From assembly GCA_900470195.1 (NCBI GenBank), contig UEIJ01000006.1, positions 158,227 through 222,226 on the forward strand: 64,000 nt of DNA. Reading direction: 5' to 3'. The notes beneath the pieces are model-generated. The model saw only the letters and a list, made by a program, of their open reading frames with translations, was not told the origin of the DNA and ran no database searches. Below are positions 55,785 to 64,000 of this stretch, one piece after another; position 1 is the stretch's first letter; each line of letters starts with the position of its first letter. The translations under genes and the position numbers were made by a program. Source of the DNA: Hyphomicrobiales bacterium (lineage in GTDB: Bacteria; Pseudomonadota; Alphaproteobacteria; Rhizobiales; Rhizobiaceae).

Positions 55785-56147
55785 TTAGAAGCTGAGGCCG
55801 CTTTCGCGAGCAGCTTCGGCGAGTGCCTTCACACGGCCGTGGTAGATGAATGCACCACGGTCGAACACTACGTCCTTGACGCCAGCCTTGACGGCGCGCT
55901 CAGCGACCAGCTTGCCAACGGCAGCGGCTGCTGCGGAGTCGGCACCGGTCTTGAGCTTGCCCTTGAGGTCGCCATCGAGGGTCGAAGCGGCCGCGAGCGT
56001 AACGCCGCGGACGTCGTCGATGATCTGGGCGTAGATGTTCTTGGAAGAACGGTGCACGCTGAGACGCGGACGGCCATTGGCCACAGCCTTGACCTGGCGG
56101 CGTACACGAGCAGCGCGACGCTGCAAAGTTTCTTTTGGCGATGCCAT
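55785..56147 (-). CDS. rplR: 50S ribosomal protein L18
   Basis: L18 binds 5S rRNA. The 120-residue product begins [20 protein letters not shown], with [20 protein letters not shown] near 29 and [23 protein letters not shown] near the end. ATG at 56147, 13 bases after rplF. Confidence 0.98.
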   Translation of the reverse strand: MASPKETLQRRAARVRRQVKAVANGRPRLSVHRSSKNIYAQIIDDVRGVTLAAASTLDGDLKGKLKTGADSAAAAAVGKLVAERAVKAGVKDVVFDRGAFIYHGRVKALAEAARESGLSF

Positions 56148-56159
56148 GACGCGCTTCCC

Positions 56160-56693
56160 TTACTTCTTCTTGCCTTCTTTGCGGACGATCTTCTCGCCAG
56201 CATACTTGACACCCTTGCCCTTGTAAGGCTCGGGGCCGCGATATTCGCGGATCTCAGCCGCGACCTGACCGACCTGCTGCTTGTCGATGCCCGAAACGAC
56301 GATTTCCGTCGGCTTGGGAACAGCAACAGTGATGCCAGCAGGCACGTCGTAGACCACTTCGTGGCTGAAGCCGAGCGAAAGCTGCAGGTTCTTGCCCTGC
56401 ATGGCAGCGCGGTAACCGACGCCGCTGATTTCGAGCTTCTTTTCAAAGCCGTCCTTCACGCCAACAAAAATGTTGGAGATCATCGTGCGGGACATGCCCC
56501 ACTTCGAACGAGCTTCCTTCGACTGGTCGCGCGGATCGACGCGGACAGCGCCTTCTTCCATCTTGACCAGAACTTCATCGTGCACGACGAAGGAAAGTTC
56601 ACCCTTCGCGCCCTTTGCCTTGACGATCTGCCCATCAACACTGGCGGTCACGCCTGCCGGGACCGGCACGGGTTTTTTACCGATACGAGACAT
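56160..56693 (-). CDS. rplF: 50S ribosomal protein L6
   Basis: L6 lies near the factor-binding stalk base. The 177-residue product begins [20 protein letters not shown] and has [20 protein letters not shown] and [23 protein letters not shown] at 56693; 38 bases after rpsH. Confidence 0.98.
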   Translation of the reverse strand: MSRIGKKPVPVPAGVTASVDGQIVKAKGAKGELSFVVHDEVLVKMEEGAVRVDPRDQSKEARSKWGMSRTMISNIFVGVKDGFEKKLEISGVGYRAAMQGKNLQLSLGFSHEVVYDVPAGITVAVPKPTEIVVSGIDKQQVGQVAAEIREYRGPEPYKGKGVKYAGEKIVRKEGKKK

Positions 56694-56731
56694 TTTGATA
56701 CCTGTCTTTTATCTGTTCGCTGTCAGCCGCA

Positions 56732-57130
56732 TCAGAAGATGCGGCAGAGCAGCTCACCACCAACGTTTTGTTCACGGGCTTCATGATCCGCCATCACGCC
56801 CTTCGGCGTGGAGAGGATCGAAATGCCAAGGCCGTTCGCGACCTGCGGGATCGACTTGACCGACACGTAAACGCGACGGCCAGGCTTCGACACGCGGGTG
56901 ATCTCACGGATAACCGGAACACCTTCATAGTACTTCAGCTCGATTTCGATCTCGGCCTTGCCGTTCTCGAATTCGCTCTGCGTGTATCCGCGGATGTAAC
57001 CTTCAGCCTGAAGGACATCGAGAACGCGGGCGCGCAGCTTGGAAGCCGGGGTCGAAACCTTCGTCTTCTTGCGGCCGACTGCGTTGCGGATACGGGTCAG
57101 CATATCGCCGAGAGGATCTGACACAGACAT
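56732..57130 (-). CDS. rpsH: 30S ribosomal protein S8
   Basis: Central 16S rRNA-binding protein and, in E. coli, the regulator of the spc operon. The 132-residue product has [19 protein letters not shown] and the end [23 protein letters not shown] at 57130; ten bases after rpsN. I did not identify an S8-binding mRNA site here. Confidence 0.98.
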   Translation of the reverse strand: MSVSDPLGDMLTRIRNAVGRKKTKVSTPASKLRARVLDVLQAEGYIRGYTQSEFENGKAEIEIELKYYEGVPVIREITRVSKPGRRVYVSVKSIPQVANGLGISILSTPKGVMADHEAREQNVGGELLCRIF

Positions 57131-57140
57131 ATGCTACTCC

Positions 57141-57446
57141 TTACCAGCTCGACTTGACGACGCCCGGAATCTGACCGAGCGAACCCAACTGACGCAGCGC
57201 AATACGCGACATCTTCAGTTTACGGTAATAACCACGCGGACGGCCCGAAACTTCGCAACGATTGCGAATACGGGTCTTCGACGAATTGCGCGGCAGTTCG
57301 GCAAGCCGGATAGTGGCGCGGAAGCGCTCCTCCAGCGGAAGGCCCTGATCCATAACGATCGCCTTCAGACGTGCACGCTTACCAGCGTGACGCTTAACCA
57401 ACTTTTCGCGGCGCTTGTTTTTTTCGACTGCGCTAGTCTTGGCCAT
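57141..57446 (-). CDS. rpsN: 30S ribosomal protein S14
   Basis: S14 in the 30S head. The 101-residue form without zinc cysteines: [40 protein letters not shown] and [21 protein letters not shown]. It is the long, zinc-independent type usual in proteobacteria. 26 bases after rplE. Confidence 0.98.
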   Translation of the reverse strand: MAKTSAVEKNKRREKLVKRHAGKRARLKAIVMDQGLPLEERFRATIRLAELPRNSSKTRIRNRCEVSGRPRGYYRKLKMSRIALRQLGSLGQIPGVVKSSW

Positions 57447-57472
57447 ATTAATATACCTCGCTACGCTTGCCG

Positions 57473-58030
57473 TTACTGCCGGAACGGGAAGTTGAATGCA
57501 CGCAGAAGAGCGCGTGCTTCATCATCCGTCTTGGCGGTCGTGCAAACGATGATGTCCATGCCCCAGATCTGATCAACCTTATCGTAGTTGATTTCCGGAA
57601 ACACGATGTGCTCCTTGATGCCCATGGCATAGTTGCCGCGGCCGTCAAAGCTCTTCGGATTCAGGCCGCGGAAGTCGCGGACGCGAGGAAGAGCGATCGT
57701 GACAAGACGATCAAGGAATTCGTACATGCGGTCCTGGCGAAGGGTAACCTTCGTGCCGATCGGCATGCCTTCACGCAACTTGAACGTTGCGATCGAGTTA
57801 CGGGCGCGGGTCACGACGGCCTTCTGGCCGGCGATCTGGCTGAGGTCTTCAGCAGCAACCGCAGGCTTCTTGGAATCGCCAGTGGCTTCGCCAACGCCCA
57901 TGTTGAGGACAACCTTGGTGATGCGCGGAATCTGCATCTCGTTGTCGTATTTGAATTCTTCAAGAAGAGCCTTACGAATGCTTTCATTGTAAAGCTTCTT
58001 GAAGCGGGGAAGTGCCTTAGCTTCAGCCAT
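57473..58030 (-). CDS. rplE: 50S ribosomal protein L5
   Basis: L5 binds 5S rRNA and contacts the P-site tRNA. The 185-residue product has [20 protein letters not shown] near 35, [20 protein letters not shown] near 90, and [22 protein letters not shown] at 58030 lies within the last codons of rplX; the two genes overlap by eight bases, which suggests coupled translation. Confidence 0.98.
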   Translation of the reverse strand: MAEAKALPRFKKLYNESIRKALLEEFKYDNEMQIPRITKVVLNMGVGEATGDSKKPAVAAEDLSQIAGQKAVVTRARNSIATFKLREGMPIGTKVTLRQDRMYEFLDRLVTIALPRVRDFRGLNPKSFDGRGNYAMGIKEHIVFPEINYDKVDQIWGMDIIVCTTAKTDDEARALLRAFNFPFRQ

Positions 58031-58334
58031 CGATCAGCGCTCCAGAACGTTTTGCGACACGAACCTTCTTGCCGTCCTCTACGCGGAAACCGACGCGGGT
58101 CGGCTTGCCGTCCTTGGGGTCAGCAATTGCCAGGTTGGACAGGTGGATCGGCGCTTCCTTGGAGATAATGCCGGCTTCCTGGGTCTGGGTCTGACGCTGA
58201 TGGCGCTTTACAATGTTGATACCGCGAACGAGCGCCTGCTCATCCTTCGGCATAACCTTGAGAACTTCGCCTTTACGGCCCTTGTCCTTACCGGACAGCA
58301 CGACAACGCTGTCGCCTTTGCGAATCTTCTGCAT
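58023..58334 (-). CDS. rplX: 50S ribosomal protein L24
   Basis: L24 starts 50S assembly at the 5' end of 23S rRNA. The 103-residue product has [40 protein letters not shown] and the KUP-like IVKRHQRQ stretch. Starts 12 bases after rplN and overlaps rplE by eight bases. Confidence 0.98.
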   Translation of the reverse strand: MQKIRKGDSVVVLSGKDKGRKGEVLKVMPKDEQALVRGINIVKRHQRQTQTQEAGIISKEAPIHLSNLAIADPKDGKPTRVGFRVEDGKKVRVAKRSGALIDG

Positions 58335-58346
58335 CGTCTTGCTTCC

Positions 58347-58715
58347 TTACAGAACTTCCGGAGCCAGCGAGATGATCTTCATGTGGTTCTTTGCGCGAAG
58401 TTCGCGCGGAACCGGTCCGAAGATACGCGTGCCGATCGGCTCTTTCTTGTTATCGATGAGAACGGCTGCATTGTTATCGAAACGAATAACGCTGCCGTCC
58501 GGACGACGGATATCCTTGGCGGTGCGTACAACAACCGCCTTCATCACGTCACCCTTTTTGACGCGGCCGCGCGGAATAGCTTCCTTGATCGACACCACAA
58601 TGATGTCGCCAACGGAAGCGTAACGCCGCTTCGAGCCGCCCAGCACCTTGATGCACATGACACGACGTGCGCCGGAATTATCCGCCACGTCGAGGTTTGT
58701 TTGCATCTGAATCAT
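58347..58715 (-). CDS. rplN: 50S ribosomal protein L14
   Basis: L14 lies at the subunit interface. The 122-residue product has [41 protein letters not shown] and [18 protein letters not shown] at 58715; 68 bases after rpsQ. Confidence 0.98.
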   Translation of the reverse strand: MIQMQTNLDVADNSGARRVMCIKVLGGSKRRYASVGDIIVVSIKEAIPRGRVKKGDVMKAVVVRTAKDIRRPDGSVIRFDNNAAVLIDNKKEPIGTRIFGPVPRELRAKNHMKIISLAPEVL

Positions 58716-58783
58716 GACTGGCCGCCTTCTTTCCTCTCAGCTGGTTAAGGGCTCCTGCCCTACCTAAGCTGCGTGTTTATAAT

Positions 58784-59026
58784 TTAGCCTGCTGCTTCGT
58801 TCGTCAGAACGACCCAGCGTTTGTCCTTCGAGATCGGAGCCGATTCCTGGATGGAAACGAAATCACCAACCTTGAACTGGTTGTTTTCGTCATGCGCCTT
58901 GTACTTCTTAGACTGACGCACGGTCTTCTGGAGGAGCGGGTGCGAATAGCGGCGCTCAACCTTGACCACAACAGTCTTGTCATTCTTGTCGCTGACGACA
59001 ACGCCCTGCAGAACGCGTTTAGGCAT
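58784..59026 (-). CDS. rpsQ: 30S ribosomal protein S17
   Basis: Primary 16S rRNA-binding protein. The 80-residue product begins [20 protein letters not shown] and has [20 protein letters not shown] and [18 protein letters not shown] at 59026; 11 bases after rpmC. Confidence 0.98.
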   Translation of the reverse strand: MPKRVLQGVVVSDKNDKTVVVKVERRYSHPLLQKTVRQSKKYKAHDENNQFKVGDFVSIQESAPISKDKRWVVLTNEAAG

Positions 59027-59037
59027 TATATTCTTCC

Positions 59038-59238
59038 TTATGCCTTGCTTGCGGCCGCCTTCTGGCGGGCAATAGTCTTGATACGCGCGATGTCGCGGCG
59101 AACCTGCTTCACGCGCGCGGTTTTTTCGAGCTGGCCGGTGGCCTTCTGAAAGCGCAGGTTGAACTGCTCTTTCTTCAGGGTGCCCAGCTCGTCATTCAGT
59201 TGATCGAGGCTCTTCGCCCGAACGTCTGCGGCTTTCAT
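59038..59238 (-). CDS. rpmC: 50S ribosomal protein L29
   Basis: L29 forms part of the exit-tunnel rim and docking site for SRP and trigger factor. The 66-residue product starts [20 protein letters not shown] and ends in basic helix [20 protein letters not shown]. The ATG at 59238 (after GAGGCAACT) is chosen rather than upstream starts that would run into rplP. 13 bases after rplP. Confidence 0.97.
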   Translation of the reverse strand: MKAADVRAKSLDQLNDELGTLKKEQFNLRFQKATGQLEKTARVKQVRRDIARIKTIARQKAAASKA

Positions 59239-59251
59239 AGTTGCCTCTCTC

Positions 59252-59665
59252 TTATTCAGCAATGCGCTGGATAAAGCGCGTCTTGATCGGCAACTTTGCG
59301 GCGCCGAGTCTGAGGGCTTCGCGTGCCACATCTTCGGGTACGCCGTCAAGCTCAAACATCACGCGACCTGGTGCCACACGGCATGCCCAGTAGTCAACCG
59401 AACCCTTACCTTTACCCATACGGACTTCGGTAGGCTTCGAAGTTACCGGCAGGTCAGGGAAGATGCGGATCCACACGCGACCGGCACGCTTCATGTGACG
59501 GGTGATCGCGCGGCGGGCCGCTTCGATCTGACGTGCAGTGACGCGTTCCGGCTCAACGGCCTTCAAACCGAATGCACCGAAATTCAGATCCGTGCCGCCT
59601 TTCGAGTTGCCGTGGATACGGCCCTTGAACTGCTTGCGGAACTTGGTGCGCTTAGGCTGCATCAT
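59252..59665 (-). CDS. rplP: 50S ribosomal protein L16
   Basis: L16 organises the A-site region of the peptidyltransferase centre. The 137-residue product begins [20 protein letters not shown] and has [43 protein letters not shown] at 59665; 38 bases after rpsC. Confidence 0.98.
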
Positions 59666-59703
59666 TGTTCTCTACTCCAAATTTCTCGCCCGCGGCCCGC
59701 TTT

Positions 59704-60414
59704 TTAAGCGTTTTCGCGGCGGCGGTTCGACGAGGAACCCTGATTGTCACCCTCGACCGCACGACGCTCGGAAGCCATCGGATCATGCTCAAGGATTTCG
59801 CCCTTGAAGACCCAGACCTTCACGCCGCAGATACCATAAGCGGTCTTCGCTTCTGCCGTGCCGTAGTCAATATCGGCGCGCAGCGTATGAAGCGGAACGC
59901 GACCTTCACGGTACTGTTCGTCACGAGCAATTTCCGCACCGCCCAGACGACCCGAGCACTTGATACGGATACCTTCGGCGCCAAGACGCATTGCCGACTG
60001 CATGGAGCGCTTCATGGCGCGACGGAATGCCACACGACGTTCCAGCTGCTGAGCGATCGACTGAGCGATCAGCGTCGCGTCGATTTCCGGCTTGCGAACT
60101 TCGACGATGTTGAGCGACGTATCGGCCTTGGTCATGTCGGAAAGCTTCTTGCGGAGCTTTTCGATGTCTGCACCCTTCTTGCCGATGATGATGCCCGGAC
60201 GCGCCGAGTAAATCGTCACGCGGCACTTCTTGTGCGGACGCTCGATCACGATCTTGGAGATCGCAGCCTGCTTGAGTTCCTCGGTGAGGAATTCGCGGAT
60301 CTTGACATCCTCATGCAGCAGCTTGCCGTACTCACCGGTATTTGCGTACCAACGCGAATCCCAGGTGCGGTTGATGCCGAGACGAAGACCGATCGGATTA
60401 ATCTTCTGACCCAT
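59704..60414 (-). CDS. rpsC: 30S ribosomal protein S3
   Basis: S3 forms the mRNA entry channel with S4 and S5. In 236 residues: [22 protein letters not shown]-type domain with the [20 protein letters not shown] motif near 75, and the [22 protein letters not shown] segment near 130. The end is Arg/Asn-rich. Its ATG overlaps the rplV stop by one base. Confidence 0.98.
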   Translation of the reverse strand: MGQKINPIGLRLGINRTWDSRWYANTGEYGKLLHEDVKIREFLTEELKQAAISKIVIERPHKKCRVTIYSARPGIIIGKKGADIEKLRKKLSDMTKADTSLNIVEVRKPEIDATLIAQSIAQQLERRVAFRRAMKRSMQSAMRLGAEGIRIKCSGRLGGAEIARDEQYREGRVPLHTLRADIDYGTAEAKTAYGICGVKVWVFKGEILEHDPMASERRAVEGDNQGSSSNRRRENA

Positions 60415-60803
60415 TATGCGGCCTCCCCTTTTTCCGCGACTTCGCGGACAACAATGGTGAGATGCGAAAACGGCTTCTCGATCCGGCTTGCACGGCCACG
60501 TCCGCGGACGTGGAAGCGCTTCATGACGATCGACTTGCCGACATAAGCTTCGGCGACGATCAGAGCATCGACGTCGAGGTCATGGTTGTTTTCAGCGTTC
60601 GCAATTGCGGACTGAAGCGTCTTCTTCACCGTATCGGCGATCCGCTTGCGCGAGAACGTCAGATCGGCAAGTGCCGCATTCACCTTCTTGCCGCGGATCA
60701 TGCTCGCAACAAGGTTCAGCTTCTGCGGGCTGACGCGCAGCGTGCGGGCAACAGCTTGCGCTTCGTTGTCCTTGAGCTGACGGGGAGCTTTAGCCTTGCC
60801 CAT
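60414..60803 (-). CDS. rplV: 50S ribosomal protein L22
   Basis: L22's beta-hairpin lines the nascent chain tunnel. The 129-residue product has [40 protein letters not shown] and the tunnel loop region [20 protein letters not shown]. Start ATG at 60803, two bases after rpsS; overlaps rpsC by one base. Confidence 0.98.
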   Translation of the reverse strand: MGKAKAPRQLKDNEAQAVARTLRVSPQKLNLVASMIRGKKVNAALADLTFSRKRIADTVKKTLQSAIANAENNHDLDVDALIVAEAYVGKSIVMKRFHVRGRGRASRIEKPFSHLTIVVREVAEKGEAA

Positions 60804-60805
60804 CG

Positions 60806-61084
60806 TTACTTCCTCTTCGACTTCTTGTCCGCGCCGTGACCGTAATAGGTACGTGTAGGCGCGAATTCACCGAACTTGTGTCCGACCATTTCTTCCGAAA
60901 CCGACACCGGCACATGCTTGTTGCCGTTGTAGACGCCGAAAGTCAGGCCGACAAACTGCGGCAGGATGGTGGAGCGGCGGCTCCACATCTTGATAACTTC
61001 ATTACGACCGCCTTCGCGTACCTTCTCAGCCTTCTTGAGAAGATAGCCGTCGACAAACGGACCTTTCCAAACTGAACGAGCCAC
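60806..61084 (-). CDS. rpsS: 30S ribosomal protein S19
   Basis: S19 in the 30S head. The 92-residue product begins [20 protein letters not shown] and has [20 protein letters not shown] and [23 protein letters not shown] at 61084; 15 bases after rplB. Confidence 0.98.
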   Translation of the reverse strand: MARSVWKGPFVDGYLLKKAEKVREGGRNEVIKMWSRRSTILPQFVGLTFGVYNGNKHVPVSVSEEMVGHKFGEFAPTRTYYGHGADKKSKRK

Positions 61085-61099
61085 TTCAGACTACCTCTC

Positions 61100-61933
61100 T
61101 TACTTCTTGCGCTGATGGCGCGAACGCATGATGAACTTGTCGGTCGCCTTGTTCGAGCGCGTCTTCTTGCCCTTCGTAGGCTTGCCCCACGGAGTGACAG
61201 GGTGACGACCACCCGAGGTACGACCTTCACCACCACCATGCGGGTGATCGACCGGGTTCATTGCAACGCCGCGAACGTGCGGACGCTTGCCACGCCAGAC
61301 CGAACGACCGGCCTTGCCGTCGTTGATGTTGCCGTGATCCGGGTTGGACACTGCACCAACCGAAGCAAAGCAAGCACCTGGAACCAGACGCTGTTCACCC
61401 GAATTGAGGCGCAGAATGGCCATGCCCTGATCGCGACCGACGAGCTGGGCGTAGGTGCCAGCGGAACGTGCGATCTGACCGCCCTTGCCCGGCTTCAGCT
61501 CGACATTGTGGATGATCGTGCCGACCGGCATGGAAGCGAGCGGCATTGCATTGCCCGGCTTCACGTCAACGGAGTTGCCTGCAACGACCTTGTCGCCAAC
61601 AGCGAGACGCTGCGGAGCCAGGATGTAGGCCAGTTCGCCGTCTTCATAACGGATCAGCGCGATGAACGCGGTGCGGTTCGGATCGTATTCCAGACGCTCG
61701 ACAGTGCCGACGACGTCAAGCTTGCGACGCTTGAAGTCAACGAAACGGTACGAACGCTTGTGACCGCCGCCCTGAAAGCGGACAGTGATACGACCGGTGT
61801 TGTTGCGGCCACCCTTCTTGGACAGACCTTCGGTCAGGGACTTGACCGGCTTGCCCTTGTAGAGTTCCGAACGGTCCACGATGACCAGCTGACGCTGGCC
61901 TGGCGTGATCGGATTAAAATGCTTGAGTGCCAT
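61100..61933 (-). CDS. rplB: 50S ribosomal protein L2
   Basis: L2 is needed for subunit joining and peptidyl transfer. In 277 residues: [40 protein letters not shown] near 42, [20 protein letters not shown] near 222 with the conserved histidine region. ATG at 61933; 21 bases after rplW. Confidence 0.98.
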   Translation of the reverse strand: MALKHFNPITPGQRQLVIVDRSELYKGKPVKSLTEGLSKKGGRNNTGRITVRFQGGGHKRSYRFVDFKRRKLDVVGTVERLEYDPNRTAFIALIRYEDGELAYILAPQRLAVGDKVVAGNSVDVKPGNAMPLASMPVGTIIHNVELKPGKGGQIARSAGTYAQLVGRDQGMAILRLNSGEQRLVPGACFASVGAVSNPDHGNINDGKAGRSVWRGKRPHVRGVAMNPVDHPHGGGEGRTSGGRHPVTPWGKPTKGKKTRSNKATDKFIMRSRHQRKK

Positions 61934-61954
61934 TGTCTCTTACTCCATGGCCTC

Positions 61955-62248
61955 TCAGAGACCGGTCGAAACGTCGATGCTCTGGCCTTCGGCCAAAGTA
62001 ACGATCGCTTTCTTGACGTCGCTCTGGCGCCCGATAAGGCCGCGGAAACGCTTGACCTTACCCTTGCGCACTGCAGTGTTGACTGCCGTAACCTTGACGC
62101 CGAACAGCGCTTCGACTGCAGCCTTGATTTCCGGCTTCGTTGCCTTGCGGGCTACGTTGAAGACGACCTGGTTGTGTTCGGAAACCATGGTGGACTTCTC
62201 GGTGATAACCGGGCTGACGATCACGTCGTAATGGCGAAGATCAGTCAT
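61955..62248 (-). CDS. rplW: 50S ribosomal protein L23
   Basis: L23 is the docking site for trigger factor and SRP at the tunnel exit. The 97-residue product has [20 protein letters not shown], the [20 protein letters not shown] segment and [19 protein letters not shown]. Start overlaps rplD by four bases (ATGA). Confidence 0.98.
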   Translation of the reverse strand: MTDLRHYDVIVSPVITEKSTMVSEHNQVVFNVARKATKPEIKAAVEALFGVKVTAVNTAVRKGKVKRFRGLIGRQSDVKKAIVTLAEGQSIDVSTGL

Positions 62249-62865
62249 TTGAAACGCTCCTCGAGGGCTTCGACAGCCGCCTTGGAAAGAACGAGCTTGC
62301 CGCGGCGAAGGATGTCGTAAACATTGATGCCCTGCACCGGCAGAACGTCGATGTTCGGGATGTTCGAAGCCGCGCGCTGGAAGTTCGCATCGATCTCTGC
62401 ACCGCCGATGAGGAGTGCATTTTCAAGACCGAGCTTGGCGAACTGCGAAACAAGCTGCTTCGTCTTGGCTTCCGTTGCAGCCAGATCATCGATGATGATC
62501 AGGTCGGATGCCTTTGCCTTTGCAGACAGGGCATGACGCAGGCCAAGAGCGCGAACCTTCTTCGGCAGATCGTGATCGTGCGAACGGACAACCGGTCCGT
62601 GAGCCTGACCACCGCCGCGGAACTGCGGAGCGCGAGCCGAATGGTGACGAGCGCGGCCCGTACCCTTCTGCTTGTACATCTTGGCACCGGTGCGGCTTAC
62701 GTCGCCACGGCCCTGAGCCTTATGGGAGCCCTGCTGGCGGCGAGCCAGCTGCCAGCGCACGACGCGCTGAAGAATGTCGTCACGCGGGTCGAGGCCGAAG
62801 ATTTCTTCGTTCAGCTTGACCTTGCCGGCATCCTTGCCTTCAAGTGTGGTAATCGTGAGATCCAT
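62245..62865 (-). CDS. rplD: 50S ribosomal protein L4
   Basis: L4 lines the tunnel constriction and, in E. coli, represses its own operon. The 206-residue product has the [20 protein letters not shown] loop near 52 and [20 protein letters not shown]. Start shares one base with the rplC stop; end overlaps rplW by four bases. Confidence 0.98.
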   Translation of the reverse strand: MDLTITTLEGKDAGKVKLNEEIFGLDPRDDILQRVVRWQLARRQQGSHKAQGRGDVSRTGAKMYKQKGTGRARHHSARAPQFRGGGQAHGPVVRSHDHDLPKKVRALGLRHALSAKAKASDLIIIDDLAATEAKTKQLVSQFAKLGLENALLIGGAEIDANFQRAASNIPNIDVLPVQGINVYDILRRGKLVLSKAAVEALEERFK

Positions 62866-63581
62866 TATTCGGCTCCCTCAGTCGCGGCAGCTTCAGCCTT
62901 CGCGGCACCTGCACGCAGAGCGGCCGGCTTCGGCGCGTTCTCAGGCAGCGAGACCTTTACCGCGTCGCGCACGATGATCCAGGCGCCCTTGGAGCCCGGA
63001 ACCGCACCGCGAACCAGGATCAGGCCGCGATCGCTGTCCGTCGAGACAACTTCAATATTCTGCGTGGTTACGCGGGTCTGGCCCATGTGACCAGCCATCT
63101 TCTTGCCCTTGAACACCTTACCGGGGTCCTGACGCTGACCGGTCGAGCCGTGAGCGCGGTGGGTAATGGAGTTACCGTGCGAAGCACGATGGCCACCGAA
63201 GTTATGACGCTTCATAACACCGGCAAAGCCCTTACCGATCGAAGTACCCGTCACGTCGACCTTCTGGCCGGCGACGAAGTGCTCGGCGGTGATTTCCGCG
63301 CCGACTTCGAGGAGGTTATCCGGCGAAACGCGGAATTCCGCGACCTTCGCCTTGGGCTCGACCTCGGCCTTCGCGAAATGACCGCGCATAGCCTTGGACG
63401 TGTTCTTTACCTTGGCAATACCAACGCCAAGCTGAACAGCCGTGTAACCGTTCTTTTCAACTGTACGCTGAGCTACCACGTGGCAGTTCTCCATGCGGAG
63501 AACCGTCACCGGCACATGCTCGCCGGCGTCGTTATAGACGCGGGTCATGCCCAGCTTCTGTGCAATAACACCTGAACGCAT
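62865..63581 (-). CDS. rplC: 50S ribosomal protein L3
   Basis: L3 is an early 50S assembly protein near the peptidyltransferase centre. In 238 residues: [40 protein letters not shown] near 105 and the [20 protein letters not shown] loop with a conserved glutamine region near 150. The ATG at 63581 is chosen over 63605, since MRSGVIAQK is the conserved opening. Confidence 0.97.
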   Translation of the reverse strand: MRSGVIAQKLGMTRVYNDAGEHVPVTVLRMENCHVVAQRTVEKNGYTAVQLGVGIAKVKNTSKAMRGHFAKAEVEPKAKVAEFRVSPDNLLEVGAEITAEHFVAGQKVDVTGTSIGKGFAGVMKRHNFGGHRASHGNSITHRAHGSTGQRQDPGKVFKGKKMAGHMGQTRVTTQNIEVVSTDSDRGLILVRGAVPGSKGAWIIVRDAVKVSLPENAPKPAALRAGAAKAEAAATEGAE

Positions 63582-63610
63582 CGGGTTCGTTCCTTCCGTC
63601 CTCAAGCCGA

Positions 63611-63919
63611 TTAAAGCTTGATCTCGACATCGACACCGGCGGACAGATCGAGCTTCATCAGCGCGTCCACCGTCTGCGGGGTCGGGTCAACGATATCGAG
63701 AAGACGCTTGTGCGTGCGCATCTCGAACTGCTCGCGGCTCTTCTTGTCGATGTGCGGCGACCGGTTAACCGTGAACTTCTCGATCCGCGTTGGAAGCGGG
63801 ATCGGTCCGCGCACATTTGCACCGGTACGCTTGGCAGTCGACACGATTTCCCGCGTCGAAGCGTCAAGGATCCGATGATCAAACGCCTTCAGGCGAATGC
63901 GGATGTTTTGACCGTTCAT
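63611..63919 (-). CDS. rpsJ: 30S ribosomal protein S10 (NusE)
   Basis: S10 in the 30S head, also the NusE antitermination factor. The 102-residue product begins [20 protein letters not shown] and has [20 protein letters not shown] and the [20 protein letters not shown] region. ATG at 63919. It opens the S10 part of the cluster; the tuf end lies 64 bases upstream with a hairpin between. Confidence 0.98.
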   Translation of the reverse strand: MNGQNIRIRLKAFDHRILDASTREIVSTAKRTGANVRGPIPLPTRIEKFTVNRSPHIDKKSREQFEMRTHKRLLDIVDPTPQTVDALMKLDLSAGVDVEIKL

Positions 63920-63943
63920 TTCATCTGTTCCTTGTTACGCGGA

Positions 63944-63967
63944 AACGCTCGCTCCAGAGCGAGCGTT
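63944..63967 (-). terminator. Stem-loop between tuf and rpsJ
   Basis: AACGCTCGCTC (63944-63954) and GAGCGAGCGTT (63957-63967) form a near-perfect palindrome with a minimal loop. No long T run follows on minus, so read-through from tuf into rpsJ is likely. Confidence 0.5.
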
Positions 63968-63983
63968 CCTGCACAAACCTTCA

Positions 63984-64000
63984 TTACTCGATGATCGAGG
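63984..64000 (-). CDS. tuf: Elongation factor Tu, last codons (cut by window edge)
   Basis: Only the final codons are visible: Ser-Ile-Ile-Glu and a TAA stop at 63984-63986. Alphaproteobacterial EF-Tu commonly ends in VASIIE, and tuf is the usual gene upstream of rpsJ, so the assignment rests on four residues and on gene order. Confidence 0.65.

Noticed and set aside
61115..62320. A 401-codon plus-strand frame across rplB and rplW
   Set aside because: Shadow of two intact ribosomal protein genes; such long antisense frames are common in GC-rich coding DNA.

Overview
The window reads as ordinary chromosome of an alphaproteobacterium of the order Hyphomicrobiales, and most probably of Brucella in the wide sense (including former Ochrobactrum). 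The reasons are the protein sequences themselves, a periplasmic EipB protein whose two cysteines fall at residues 69 and 278 as I remember for the Brucella protein, an alphaproteobacterial-type LexA box (GTTC-N7-GTTC) before recA, a PccR-type regulator next to propionyl-CoA carboxylase, and the gene sets rpsB-tsf-pyrH-frr and tuf-S10-spc-alpha. I see no insertion sequence, phage, CRISPR array, tRNA or rRNA. The species call is an inference; no database was consulted.

Layout. 1-3065 (minus): rpsB, tsf, pyrH and the start of frr, behind a structured rpsB leader. 3262-8291: eipB, then a plus-strand run of RidA, glycerophosphodiesterase, an acyltransferase-like protein and a HIT protein, then an AzlCD transporter on minus. 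8427-11258: clpS-clpA. 11911-16000: a D,D-carboxypeptidase with a SPOR domain, DUF1489, L-serine deaminase and a tiny membrane protein. 16199-22651: mostly envelope and poorly known proteins (YdcF, DUF1624, a LiuR-like MerR regulator, VanZ, DUF2336, ElaB/YqjD-like, DUF924) plus queF, which has a preQ1-I riboswitch in its leader. 22653-29950: the propionate module, with pccR divergent from pccB-pccA-scpA; together these turn propionyl-CoA into succinyl-CoA. 30045-31524: small unknown proteins around a frameshifted low-affinity iron permease. 31521-40545: aldo/keto reductase, murI-trmJ, a PfpI protein, a ribbon-helix-helix protein, icd, a GST, a PhoA-type alkaline phosphatase behind a Pho-box-like site, an ArsR-type regulator and two small dimeric alpha-beta barrel proteins. 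40584-49339 (minus): alaS, recA with its SOS box, two lipoproteins, rarA and a DegQ-type protease. 49568-64000 (minus): the alpha, spc and S10 ribosomal operons from rplQ back to rpsJ, ending at the last codons of tuf.

Most of the window is housekeeping. The signals most worth following are regulatory: the preQ1-I aptamer with a 10-codon open frame between it and queF; paired TTTGCAAA sites overlapping the pccR start codon; a nested dyad before sdaA; the rpsB leader; LiuR-like and Pho-like sites; and stem-loops in the unusually wide gaps of the ribosomal operon. Least explained among proteins are a 32-residue single-span membrane protein flanked by a 13-bp direct repeat, a DUF1624 membrane enzyme with a cysteine-rich tail, and the small-protein cluster at 30045-31524.
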